Shown here: positions 36,045 through 43,703 of the stretch, in pieces
Layout of the letters: every line of letters begins with the position of its first letter
How positions within the stretch are numbered: position 1 is the first letter of the stretch
Assembly (NCBI GenBank): GCA_016786885.1
Contig: JAEUVO010000067.1
Span: 62,001-126,000 of the forward strand
Reading direction: 5' to 3'
Source of the DNA: Chitinophagaceae bacterium
Lineage (GTDB): Bacteria; Bacteroidota; Bacteroidia; Chitinophagales; Chitinophagaceae
DNA length: 64,000 nt
Translations under genes and position numbers: made by a program
The notes under the pieces: model-generated
The model's input: the letters and a program-made list of their open reading frames with translations, nothing else
Databases searched by the model: none
What the model was told of the DNA's origin: nothing

Positions 36045-37289
36045 GTGAATCAACGTTTTTATTCCCTTGATGTATTCAGGGGGGCTACTGTCTGTCTGAT
36101 GATCCTTGTAAACAATCCCGGTTCCTGGAGCCATATATATGATCCGCTTGAACATGCCCCGTGGCACGGATTAACACCAACAGATCTTGTTTTCCCTTTT
36201 TTCCTTTTTGCAGTAGGTAATGCTATGTCTTTCGTTATGCCAAGACTGGAAGCAGGCGGAGAGGCTATATTTTGGAAAAAAGTACTGAAAAGAAGTGCAC
36301 TAATATTCCTTATTGGTTTATTTCTCAATTGGTGGCCTTTTGTAACAGAAGTAAACCGGCTCGTGGAAGGTGCTGCCGAATTTCAAAAGGTATCCATCTT
36401 TAAAGGTTTTACATGGGTTGATTACTCGAAAGACAAAGCCGGAAACATTGTTGAAACCGTAAAAGGGGTCAGAGTATTAGGAGTATTACAAAGAATTGCT
36501 TTATGTTACCTGTTTGCTTCCATACTGGTATATTATCTTAAGGCAAGAAAAGCATTCCTGTTTGGCTTAATTTTCCTGTTGGTTTACTGGATGCTTTGTT
36601 ATGTTGGCAATCCGGCAGACCCTTACAGTCTGAAAGGCTGGTTTGGTACCAATATAGATATAAAGATTCTGGGCATATCCCATGTATATAAGGGAGAAGG
36701 CATTCCTTTCGATCCCGAAGGGTTGATGAGCACTTTACCTGCCATTGTACAGGTAGTATTTGGGTACTTGGTTGGTGACTATATACAAAAGAAAAGCAAG
36801 GTTTTACCCATCCCTGATAAACCCGGCGAAACTACAGGGGGTATGTATCCTATGCTCGCTGGTCTGTTTGTCGTGGCCGTAGCTATGCTCGTTACCGGGT
36901 TTTGCTGGGATATGGTATTTCCAATCAATAAAAAAATATGGACAAGCTCTTATGTGATTTATACAACAGGTTTGGCCACACTTACTATCGCCACTATGAT
37001 ATACATGATCGAGATAAATAATATCCGTGGTGGCCTGGCCCGTTTCTTTGATGTGTTTGGTAAAAATGCTTTGTTTGTTTTTGCGCTAAGTGCCTTTTTA
37101 CCCAAAGGGCTTGCCTTGATAAAGTTGGGTGACGGCATTAACCCTTGGAACTGGCTCTATAGAAAAGTATTGATTCATACACCCGGCGCCAAAGAAAACG
37201 GATCATTGCTATATGCCCTTTGTGTCATCACCTTCATGTGGGCTATCTGCTGGTGGATGGATAAAAAGAAAATCTATATCAAAGTATAA
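36045..37289 (+). CDS. NagX/HGSNAT-like membrane acyltransferase (DUF5009-type)
   Basis: 414 residues from GTG 36045. NQRFYSLDVFRGATVCLMILVNNPGSWSHIY and HAPWHGLTPTDLVFPFFLFAVGNAM match the start of heparan-alpha-glucosaminide N-acetyltransferase-like proteins, including the conserved His in WHGLT. Ten or so hydrophobic segments follow. A TTG 126 nt upstream is in frame but adds 42 residues unlike the family, so I chose GTG. The family moves acetyl groups across the membrane onto amino sugars; in bacteria NagX sits in chitin/GlcNAc loci. Here it is divergent from the polysaccharide operon, so a role in glycan acetylation is possible but unproven. Confidence 0.85.
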   Translation: MNQRFYSLDVFRGATVCLMILVNNPGSWSHIYDPLEHAPWHGLTPTDLVFPFFLFAVGNAMSFVMPRLEAGGEAIFWKKVLKRSALIFLIGLFLNWWPFVTEVNRLVEGAAEFQKVSIFKGFTWVDYSKDKAGNIVETVKGVRVLGVLQRIALCYLFASILVYYLKARKAFLFGLIFLLVYWMLCYVGNPADPYSLKGWFGTNIDIKILGISHVYKGEGIPFDPEGLMSTLPAIVQVVFGYLVGDYIQKKSKVLPIPDKPGETTGGMYPMLAGLFVVAVAMLVTGFCWDMVFPINKKIWTSSYVIYTTGLATLTIATMIYMIEINNIRGGLARFFDVFGKNALFVFALSAFLPKGLALIKLGDGINPWNWLYRKVLIHTPGAKENGSLLYALCVITFMWAICWWMDKKKIYIKV

Positions 37290-37384
37290 CCGGCGCCTTA
37301 ACAAGATTTTATCAGTTTGGTTCATACAGTTCCTGTGTAACAGTATCTCTTATTGCATCTGTTTCATGTCAAAAAATTTAAAAC

Positions 37385-37798
37385 ATGAAAGTAGTAACCT
37401 TTATAGCTACAGGAGCTTTTATCCTGTTTTCCGCATTTATTATGAAAGAACAACCCATTTCTCTGTATGAAACAAAATGGTCGTTGAAAAAAATATATAC
37501 CGGGACCGGGGCAGAAGAAGTCGACACAAAGGCATTCATCAAATTTGATGCAGAAAAGAAAAGAGCCGGTGGCAATGGAAGCTGCAACACATTTGGTGGT
37601 TCATTAATAGTACTAAATGACTCCATCAGTATCTCCCATATTTTCTCTACCAAAATGTATTGCGAAGGAGTACAAAAAACTGAAGACAATTTCTTCAGGC
37701 AGTTAGAGAAAGTAAACAGGTTTGAGATAAAAGGCAGCGTTCTTTTGCTGTATCATGATACAGAAGTCTTGCTGGAATTTGAAGCTGCCGGGCATTAA
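37385..37798 (+). CDS. META domain protein (HslJ-like), probably exported
   Basis: 137 residues. A short hydrophobic N-terminus (VVTFIATGAFILFSAFIM) is a signal peptide or anchor. The META domain follows: TKWSLKKIYTG, GGNGSCNTFGGSLIV, STKMYCEGVQKTEDNFF and a final LLLYHDTEVLLEFEA strand. META proteins such as HslJ are periplasmic or outer-membrane and linked to heat or novobiocin tolerance; their biochemical role is unclear. It stands alone between two unrelated genes. Confidence 0.82.
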   Translation: MKVVTFIATGAFILFSAFIMKEQPISLYETKWSLKKIYTGTGAEEVDTKAFIKFDAEKKRAGGNGSCNTFGGSLIVLNDSISISHIFSTKMYCEGVQKTEDNFFRQLEKVNRFEIKGSVLLLYHDTEVLLEFEAAGH

Positions 37799-37822
37799 GT
37801 GACAGTCTAAATTTCCAGAATC

Positions 37823-38233
37823 TCAAATATCAACTGAATCATAAACAATCACTTTGTTCCAGAGATGTGAACAGTCCTCTATAAACTTCAGGTGAAGAGG
37901 ATCAGACTGATAGCTGGCTTCCGCTTCTTCATCCTTAAAATAAAGTAACCAGGAAACAGCATATCCTCTTTCAATCACATCTCTGTTTGTTGCCGCCGGT
38001 TTACCGATATGAAAATCCTTTATCGTTTTTGCTTTTGACAGTTTCAAAAGTCCCTCTACTAGTTTATCCCTGTCTGCCACACTCTCCGGGTTCTTTAGCC
38101 AGAAGAAAACATGATGGATAAACACATTTTTTACTTCTCTTTGCCCCGGTTCATTTTTAAAAGATGATAATCCCACAATACCGGCAGTTGCCAAGCTGAT
38201 TTTTCCAATAAAGTTTCGGCGATTATGTTTCAT
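37823..38233 (-). CDS. Dabb-family protein with a twin-arginine signal
   Basis: 136 residues. The start MKHNRRNFIGKISLATAGIVGLSSF has the Tat motif RRNFIGK followed by a hydrophobic stretch. The mature part is a stress-responsive A/B barrel: VFIHHVFFWLKNPES, LVEGLLKLSKAKTIKDFHIGKPA and YAVSWLLYFKDEEAEASYQSDPLH. Dabb domains form small ferredoxin-like dimers whose substrates vary. Export through Tat suggests a folded periplasmic protein. Ends convergently 24 nt from the META gene. Confidence 0.85.
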   Translation of the reverse strand: MKHNRRNFIGKISLATAGIVGLSSFKNEPGQREVKNVFIHHVFFWLKNPESVADRDKLVEGLLKLSKAKTIKDFHIGKPAATNRDVIERGYAVSWLLYFKDEEAEASYQSDPLHLKFIEDCSHLWNKVIVYDSVDI

Positions 38234-38239
38234 AGTAAC

Positions 38240-38647
38240 CTAAAATTCAAATCTTTGAATACCTAATCTACTAACTTGATATGCAAATGGCTTTTCATGA
38301 TCAGCTAATCTATGTTTTATCTCTTCCCACTTATTAATTACCAATTTAACAATCCCCCAGTAGTTGGACTCGTCTTTTGCTAACTTTAAAAAAACAACTC
38401 CAACTTTGTGTTCCTTATATAAAGGGTAATAGCTTTTAATATGCTTGAAATCTTTGTCAAAAGATATGATTACTCCTTTATGTTTACCTGCAATATGTAT
38501 TTGTTCTTCATCAGAAGCACCTTGATTACCTAGTAGGCGAGGATGTGAAATAGTAACTTTAATCGGGCTTTTATGATTTGACTCTTCAATTAGTGCCAAG
38601 CCTTGAACAAATTTGTATGGGACATTTTCGTCAAAAAGGAAAAACAT
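38240..38647 (-). CDS. PIN-like (DUF5615-type) putative toxin nuclease
   Basis: 135 residues. FLFDENVPYKFVQGL holds the first conserved Asp-Glu of PIN-like COG4634/DUF5615 proteins, ASDEEQIHIAGKHKGVIISFDKDF the middle and late acidic residues. The acidic sites would bind metal for RNA cleavage. It starts one base inside the stop codon of the upstream DUF433 gene (TAATG), the tight coupling expected for a toxin-antitoxin pair. The toxin role is inferred from family and arrangement. At 135 residues it is slightly long for the family because of a C-terminal extension. Confidence 0.72.
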   Translation of the reverse strand: MFFLFDENVPYKFVQGLALIEESNHKSPIKVTISHPRLLGNQGASDEEQIHIAGKHKGVIISFDKDFKHIKSYYPLYKEHKVGVVFLKLAKDESNYWGIVKLVINKWEEIKHRLADHEKPFAYQVSRLGIQRFEF

Positions 38648-39318
38648 TAACTAGCTCTTTTATAATACTTCAACGCATCGTCAACTTCGGATATTTTTAA
38701 ATCGTATAGTTGGCATATATTCTTTCTTGTCTCGCCTCCTTCATACAATTTTCGAATAGTCTCAACTCGTAAGTTTCTTCCGCTAATTATTGGTTGACCA
38801 AATTGCCTCTTGGGATCAACAACTACATTTCTAGATTTCTCGAGTGGAAAATATAGTTCTGCAAGGTTGTTTTTTCCAAAATCAATTTTATGCAAAAAAG
38901 GCTCAAGAACTGCCTTTATATCGAGTTGTTGTTTACCATTAGCATTGACTAGTTCATCTAAGTAATCATACCATATCTCTTTACCGTCAGTACGTATGTT
39001 TGTTGCAAATGGATAAGGAGTATTCAATTCTCTTGAGATAGTCTTATGAGCTGTCTGAATTTTTTGCGCACTAACCCCTTTTACCCTTAACTGATAAAAT
39101 GTATAGAATTCAATTAAGGTATAAAAATTTACAGCTTTATTACCTTTATCTCCAAAAGAATAAGCTCCTTTCGTAGCAAATCGATTATCCCATAATTCTA
39201 CCATCCATCGTCTTACTTTAGAATATGGTAGTTGCAGAATTTCTGCGACATCAGATGTCAAAAAGATGCCTTCTCCTAATTTTGGCCTTTGAGTCTTATT
39301 TGATATAGTAATATTCAC
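38647..39318 (-). CDS. DUF433 domain antitoxin-like protein with MerR-type N-terminus
   Basis: 223 residues from GTG 39318 (next Met is about 37 residues in, after the helix-turn-helix). FLTSDVAEILQLPYSKVRRWMVELW resembles a MerR-type winged helix. The C-terminal 50 residues (FGQPIISGRNLRVETIRKLYEGGETRKNICQLYDLKISEVDDALKYY) are a DUF433 domain. Standalone DUF433 proteins of about 75 residues are antitoxins for PIN-like toxins; the larger version here could autoregulate through its N-terminus. It overlaps the toxin gene by one base. Confidence 0.75.
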   Translation of the reverse strand: MNITISNKTQRPKLGEGIFLTSDVAEILQLPYSKVRRWMVELWDNRFATKGAYSFGDKGNKAVNFYTLIEFYTFYQLRVKGVSAQKIQTAHKTISRELNTPYPFATNIRTDGKEIWYDYLDELVNANGKQQLDIKAVLEPFLHKIDFGKNNLAELYFPLEKSRNVVVDPKRQFGQPIISGRNLRVETIRKLYEGGETRKNICQLYDLKISEVDDALKYYKRAS

Positions 39319-39405
39319 GAGGTTAAAAATAGCAAGTTTATTGAAATCAAATTGGTATAAATTTCATATTATTTTGAAATCATAGAAAGTTAAAGGTTAA
39401 TTTTT

Positions 39406-40515
39406 TCAAAACAATCTCCCCTGTCCTCCAGGCACTCTGAATTTACTCCTGTCCAAACTCCACTCTTCAGCATTCATACCATACAGTTTACCATACTTCT
39501 TATATTGCTGTGCCACCATCTCTGCAATATTCCCCTCTCCCCGCATCCTTATTCCCCAACGGGTATCATTCACTTTTCCATCATGGCTTTGCTCTATCAG
39601 GTGCCACACTTTATCCGCCCTGTCGGGGAAATTTTTATACAACCAGTCGTGGAATAAAAATTTAATCGCTCCATTCAAACGGATGAATGTATAGGCAGTG
39701 AAGGTGGCCCCGTTATCCCTGGCTTCTTTCATGATGCGCTGCATCTCATGTTCATTCAATCCCGGTATCATCGGCCCCATCATAATGCCCATGCGGACAC
39801 CGGCACTGCTCAGTTCATTGATCACCTTCAGCTTTTGTTTGGCCGTAGTGGTCCTTGGTTCCATTATTCGACGCAGATCCTCATTGAATGAAGTGATAGA
39901 TACCATGGCTGAAACAATTTTCTTCTTTCCCATTTCCTGCAGCACATCTTTGTCTTTGAGTATCCAGGAATTCTTGGTTAGTATACCAACAGGCTGGTTG
40001 AATTCATTGCATACTTCCAGCAATCCTCTTGTCAGCCTGTATTTCTGCTCAGCCGGCTGGTAGCAATCCGTGTTCCCGCTAAGCATGATGGGTGTAGCGT
40101 CCCATTTTTTATGCATTAAGAATTTGCGCAGCAACTGCGGTGCATTCTTTTTGACAATGATCTTTCGCTCAAAATCCAGCCCGGCGCTGTAACCCCAGTA
40201 TTCGTGTACATTTCTTGCATAGCAATAGATGCATCCATGCTCACATCCGGCGTAGGGATTCATGCTGTACATCATACCTACATCTTTACTCTCTACTTTG
40301 TTAACGATGGTTTTTGACTCCTGTTCCAGGTAAATGGTAGGTACGTTGGATTCTTCCCAATCATCAATGCCTTCGATGTGCTCCCTGGTGCTTTCGTTTT
40401 TAAGGAACCGGTTTTTGGTGTTGAACTGTGCTCCTCTGCCCGTTACATACTGTGCCCCTTCTTCGGGTTGCTTCACTGCCACTTTAAAGTGATCCTGTTT
40501 CAGTTTTTCTGACAT
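39406..40515 (-). CDS. PA0069-family radical SAM protein
   Basis: 369 residues. The radical SAM cluster motif is CEHGCIYCYAR (C91, C95, C98, a Cx3Cx2C). MNPYAGCEHGC, EYWGYSAGLDFERKIIVK, LSGNTDCYQPAEQKYRLTR and RWGIRMRGEGNIAEMV are hallmarks of the Rv2578c/PA0069 group related to spore photoproduct lyase. Substrate is not established; the group is often near DNA-repair genes. Here it precedes, in transcription order, nothing on its strand until the toxin pair, and a 2'-5' ligase gene lies upstream. Confidence 0.9.
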   Translation of the reverse strand: MSEKLKQDHFKVAVKQPEEGAQYVTGRGAQFNTKNRFLKNESTREHIEGIDDWEESNVPTIYLEQESKTIVNKVESKDVGMMYSMNPYAGCEHGCIYCYARNVHEYWGYSAGLDFERKIIVKKNAPQLLRKFLMHKKWDATPIMLSGNTDCYQPAEQKYRLTRGLLEVCNEFNQPVGILTKNSWILKDKDVLQEMGKKKIVSAMVSITSFNEDLRRIMEPRTTTAKQKLKVINELSSAGVRMGIMMGPMIPGLNEHEMQRIMKEARDNGATFTAYTFIRLNGAIKFLFHDWLYKNFPDRADKVWHLIEQSHDGKVNDTRWGIRMRGEGNIAEMVAQQYKKYGKLYGMNAEEWSLDRSKFRVPGGQGRLF

Positions 40516-40550
40516 ACACTATTGTTGGTTTTGATTGTCTATTAAATAAA

Positions 40551-40614
40551 AAGGAGAACAAAGAGTTATCTCTTCATATTCATACTGCACAAAATCTTAC
40601 TCTTTATTCTCCTT
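40551..40614 (-). terminator. Long inverted repeat, probable terminator after the RNA ligase-like gene
   Basis: Arms 40551-40568 and 40597-40614 pair over 18 bp with two mismatches around a 28-nt loop. On the minus strand the stem ends in CTCCTTTTTATTT, a T-rich tail as in an intrinsic terminator. It lies 52 nt downstream of the ligase stop and 36 nt before the radical SAM start. The long stem and loop are unusual for a simple terminator. Confidence 0.55.
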
Positions 40615-40665
40615 CTGTCTCACTCTCCCATCTCACTTTATGTATTACTGCGTACGGATCAATTG

Positions 40666-41286
40666 CTACCCGAATAACTCACCCTGTTTCGTGGTAACCG
40701 GTAAATTCTGAAATTCAAATCGCTGAACTGCCTGGTATTTTATTTCACCTTCCGGCCTTCGGAGCAGTGTCATGCCATCTGCAATAAAACGGCCGGTAAA
40801 GTGTTTATTACTGTACTCCAGCCAGCCCTTTTCATATTGCCATGGTTTCAGTTTTCTTGCAATAGTCAAATGCGGCTCCATAATAAAGTGAGGCTTGTTA
40901 TCATCATTCAGTTTCATCAGCCGCTGGCCATCTGTACGAATTTCCTTTACCAGGTTTTGCACCGGTAATTTGCTTGTTACATTTATATATATGGTATGTG
41001 ATGGGAAACTGCCAAAGTCTTTCAACTCCACCTTGAAAGGCGGAAAACCCATTGCCACCGTTTTCAGCCGATTGACAATCCGCTCCTCCATCATGGCATA
41101 TTGTAGAAAATTGACCAGTGTAATATGTGGTTTACCCCAGCGGGCATGATCAGATTTGTATTGATCAGCAAACCCCTCTTTCACTTTCATTATACGATTC
41201 CACAATTCTTCATGCGGACTGAGTACCAGCAAATACTCATACACCCGGTAGCCCGGGATAGTGTTGATAATTGTTTCCATAACCAT
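40666..41286 (-). CDS. 2'-5' RNA ligase family protein (2H phosphoesterase)
   Basis: 206 residues. Two HxT motifs define the 2H fold: KPHITLVNF (H54, T56) and EPHLTIARKLKP (H139, T141). The ATG at 41286 is followed two codons later by a second ATG. 2H phosphoesterases act on 2',3'-cyclic phosphates or 2'-5' links in RNA; the true substrate of most bacterial members is not known. It is divergent from umuD, sharing a 172-nt intergenic region with a palindrome. Confidence 0.83.
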   Translation of the reverse strand: MVMETIINTIPGYRVYEYLLVLSPHEELWNRIMKVKEGFADQYKSDHARWGKPHITLVNFLQYAMMEERIVNRLKTVAMGFPPFKVELKDFGSFPSHTIYINVTSKLPVQNLVKEIRTDGQRLMKLNDDNKPHFIMEPHLTIARKLKPWQYEKGWLEYSNKHFTGRFIADGMTLLRRPEGEIKYQAVQRFEFQNLPVTTKQGELFG

Positions 41287-41334
41287 CCATTTAAAATTTC
41301 AGAAAATACTTACCTATTTTCTTAGCACTAATTT

Positions 41335-41349
41335 ACTAAATTTTTTAGT
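41335..41349. promoter_or_regulatory. Palindrome between umuD and the RNA ligase-like gene (candidate operator)
   Basis: ACTAAATTTTTTAGT is a perfect 6-bp inverted repeat with a 3-nt centre, 49 nt from the divergent minus-strand start and 110 nt before umuD. SOS operators are dyads of this size, but I know of no consensus for this group that it matches, so assignment as an SOS box is speculative. Confidence 0.3.
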
Positions 41350-41409
41350 TATTCCAAATATTTTTATCACCTTTATACAAGAAAATTTATTCTATAATGG
41401 CTCTGCTGT

Positions 41410-41443
41410 CCTCCTTTCCTCAGGAGAGGAGTTAGAAGTGAGG
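41410..41443 (+). repeat. Dispersed G/C-rich palindromic repeat, copy 1
   Basis: A CTCCT...AGGAG stem followed by GAGGAGTTAGAAGTGAGG lies just before umuD. The layout (C-rich arm, short loop, G-rich arm, then TTAG and G-rich tail) matches the element at 54647-54678 inside the MurU-like gene. Similar C-rich/G-rich elements are abundant in Bacteroidota genomes. Confidence 0.5.
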
Positions 41444-41458
41444 TAAAAATTATTATTT

Positions 41459-41893
41459 ATGGAAGGAGAAGAATTTTACGGGGCGGCCTACAAAGGTTCG
41501 AAACAATTTAAACAGCAGGAAGTAAAGACGGCCAATGCCACCGGCTTTGGCGCTGCAGCCGACGATTACGCTGAAAGAGGTATTGACCTTAATGAGCAAT
41601 TGATACGCAACAAACCAGCTACTTTCTTTTTTAAGATGAAAGGTGATGCCATGAAAGAGGCTGGTATTTTCGACGGAGATATCCTGATTGTGGATCGTTC
41701 GTCGAAATTGGCAAATGGAAAAATAATTGTGGCTATTCTGAATGGTGAGCTATTGGTACGACGGTTTCATAAAAATTTTTCATCTGCATTTTTAATTCCG
41801 GAAAACAGCCGGTATAAGAGTATTAACCTGGCAGAGTTCACCAACTTTCAGGTGTGGGGGGTGGTTGTTTACTCTATACATCCCCTGGGTTAA
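41459..41893 (+). CDS. umuD: UmuD-like S24 protein with both catalytic residues replaced
   Basis: 144 residues, aligning end to end with Escherichia coli UmuD: TGFGAAADDYAERGIDLNEQLI matches the region after the cleavage site (T28-G29 here), and MKGDAMKEAGIFDGDILIVDRS matches the active-site loop. The nucleophile Ser (S60 in E. coli, in GDSM) is Ala64 here (GCC codon), and the general base Lys (K97) is Arg101 (GELLVRRF, CGA). Both changes read directly from the DNA. The protein should therefore not cleave itself. It could be a fixed UmuD-like subunit of the polymerase, or use intermolecular cleavage by another S24 protein. Confidence 0.88.
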   Translation: MEGEEFYGAAYKGSKQFKQQEVKTANATGFGAAADDYAERGIDLNEQLIRNKPATFFFKMKGDAMKEAGIFDGDILIVDRSSKLANGKIIVAILNGELLVRRFHKNFSSAFLIPENSRYKSINLAEFTNFQVWGVVVYSIHPLG

Positions 41894-41910
41894 AATATAA
41901 AATCACCAGT

Positions 41911-42354
41911 ATGGGATATACAAAAATGTGGGTTCATTTAGTTTGGGCAACCAAGAAAAGAGAACCTGTTCTTGACAAAGGCACAAGAACAAAGTTATTC
42001 TCACATATCCGGGAAAATGCCAGGGCAAAAGGTATTTATATCGATTTTATAAATGGATATATTGATCATATTCATGTATTGATATCATTAAACGCCGATC
42101 AGACCATTGCCAAAATTGTTCAACTGATTAAAGGAGAGAGTTCTTTCTGGGTGAATAAGCATAGATTAACTTCTTCAAAATTTGAATGGCAGGATGATTA
42201 TTTCGCTGTATCGGTGAGTGAGTCGGGTGTAAACAAAGTGAGAGAATATATTAAAAACCAAGAACAACATCATGCGAAGAAAACATTTCAACAGGAGTAT
42301 GATGAATTTATGGAGAAATATGGTTTTGGGCTATTACAGAAATCCCCGGGCTAA
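41911..42354 (+). CDS. REP-associated Y1 transposase (IS200/IS605 TnpA-like)
   Basis: 147 residues from ATG 41911. MWVHLVWATKKREPVLD is the family N-terminus, DHIHVLISL contains the HUH metal motif (H53-I-H55), and VREYIKNQEQHH the catalytic Tyr113. HUH-Y1 enzymes nick single-stranded DNA at hairpins. No accessory TnpB is present. It sits in the 532-nt gap between umuD and umuC, in the same direction. Its last codons and stop lie in a perfect hairpin, and a second hairpin follows, which suggests a REP-associated (domesticated) type rather than a full insertion sequence. Confidence 0.85.
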   Translation: MGYTKMWVHLVWATKKREPVLDKGTRTKLFSHIRENARAKGIYIDFINGYIDHIHVLISLNADQTIAKIVQLIKGESSFWVNKHRLTSSKFEWQDDYFAVSVSESGVNKVREYIKNQEQHHAKKTFQQEYDEFMEKYGFGLLQKSPG

Positions 42355-42363
42355 AGCCCGGGG
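42344..42363 (+). repeat. REP-like hairpin spanning the transposase stop codon
   Basis: CCCCGGGCT and AGCCCGGGG pair perfectly around AA, so the TAA stop at 42352-42354 starts at the top of the stem. It is followed by CAA, as is the next hairpin when read from the opposite strand. It is the type of palindrome recognised by REP-associated Y1 transposases. Confidence 0.7.
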
Positions 42364-42391
42364 CAAGACAAAAACCCATGGCAATAAATTG

Positions 42392-42411
42392 CTCAGGCCT
42401 TCAGGCCTGAG
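42392..42411 (-). repeat. Second REP-like hairpin, inverted relative to the first
   Basis: CTCAGGCC and GGCCTGAG form a perfect 8-bp stem with loop TTCA. Read on the minus strand it is followed by CAA, mirroring the hairpin at 42344-42363. Two inward-facing REPs 28 nt apart resemble a REPIN. umuC begins 15 nt later, so the element occupies the umuC leader. Confidence 0.65.
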
Positions 42412-42425
42412 ATAAATAATTATTG

Positions 42426-43703
42426 ATGAAGGCAATTATTGATTGTAATAATTTTTATTGTTCCTGCGAAAGGTTGTTCAGGCCAGAATTGCGGAATAAA
42501 CCAGTCGTTGTACTAAGTAACAATGACGGATGTATTGTTTCTCGAAGCGATGAAGCAAAATATGCCGGAGTACCTATGGCTGCTCCCTTTTTTGAGTCCA
42601 GATCAATAATAGCCCTGCACGATATAGCTGTATTTTCTTCTAATTATAATTTGTACGGCGACTTAAGCTGGCGGGTAATGGAAACCTTACGTATGATTGC
42701 TGGAAAGGAAAATGTAGAAGTGTATTCGGTAGACGAAGCGTTTGTTGACCTTAGTGCTGTACCTGTAAAAGAATTACCGACGATAGCTAAAAAAATAAAA
42801 AAAACAGTGGAAGACTGGACAGGCATCTCTGTTTCAATTGGTGTAGCTCCTACAAAAACATTGGCCAAGCTTGCTAATTATATTGCTAAAAAAGATAAGA
42901 AAGCTACCGGATGTATTACTGTATTGGCAACAAGGCAAGAACAGCAGAAGGCCTTGCAACAAACGAGGCTTGCTAATATATGGGGAGTAGGCGGTGCTTA
43001 TGCTAATAAACTATATAATATGGGCATCTTTAGTGGATGGGATTTAGCTTCAATGCCTGATTACTGGATGTATAAAAATATGGGTGGCGTTGTTGGTTCC
43101 CGGCTATTAAAAGAATTAAACGGCGAGCCTGCAAAAGATATGGAAGAAGAATTGGTGACAAAAAAAGTGATTGCTACAACAAGGATGTTTGGCAGCCCCG
43201 TTGGAGATATCGCTTCTATCAGGGAAGCCGTGGCAACCTATACATCCAGGGCGGCAGAAAAACTGAGGCGACAACATTCTGCTGCAAAAACTATCAGTGT
43301 GTTTGTTGTTGCCAACGAAGAAAATCACAATGTAAATTATCATGGCGCAACACATAGTGATTCTTTCACTTTGCCTGCGGCCACGTCATTTACCAACGAA
43401 TTGATAAAACCAGCAATAGAAATTGTTGATACATTATATAAACCCGGAATGTTATATAAAAAAGCTGGTGTTATGCTTAGCGGTATTGTACCTGATAACT
43501 CTATACAGGCAAACCTGTTTTTGCCTGAAACAAAAAACTGTGAACGGAAACTGATGGATATGATCGATAACGTCAACTTCAGTCAAAGGGATGATGTGCT
43601 GAAGTTTGCCGCCTCCGGTACTGTCCGTAATTGGAAAATGCAGCAAAATCATATCAGCCCACGATATACCACCCGGTGGAATGAACTATATGAAGTTAGC
43701 TAA
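42426..43703 (+). CDS. umuC: Y-family DNA polymerase V catalytic subunit
   Basis: 425 residues from ATG 42426 (a TTG lies one codon upstream). MKAIIDCNNFYCSCERLFRP includes catalytic Asp6; VYSVDEAFVDLS has Asp103-Glu104. LSNNDGCIVSRSDEAKYAGVPM is UmuC-specific, and the helix-hairpin-helix and little-finger regions follow. With umuD it would form polymerase V for error-prone lesion bypass. The gene is intact. Its stop overlaps the convergent DUF72 stop by 4 nt. The transposase between it and umuD may alter co-transcription. Confidence 0.95.
   Translation: MKAIIDCNNFYCSCERLFRPELRNKPVVVLSNNDGCIVSRSDEAKYAGVPMAAPFFESRSIIALHDIAVFSSNYNLYGDLSWRVMETLRMIAGKENVEVYSVDEAFVDLSAVPVKELPTIAKKIKKTVEDWTGISVSIGVAPTKTLAKLANYIAKKDKKATGCITVLATRQEQQKALQQTRLANIWGVGGAYANKLYNMGIFSGWDLASMPDYWMYKNMGGVVGSRLLKELNGEPAKDMEEELVTKKVIATTRMFGSPVGDIASIREAVATYTSRAAEKLRRQHSAAKTISVFVVANEENHNVNYHGATHSDSFTLPAATSFTNELIKPAIEIVDTLYKPGMLYKKAGVMLSGIVPDNSIQANLFLPETKNCERKLMDMIDNVNFSQRDDVLKFAASGTVRNWKMQQNHISPRYTTRWNELYEVS

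Noticed and set aside
41911..42411. Complete IS200/IS605 insertion sequence
   Set aside because: There is a Y1 transposase and hairpins downstream, but no TnpB and no recognisable left-end structure matching the right end, so a REP-associated transposase is preferred.
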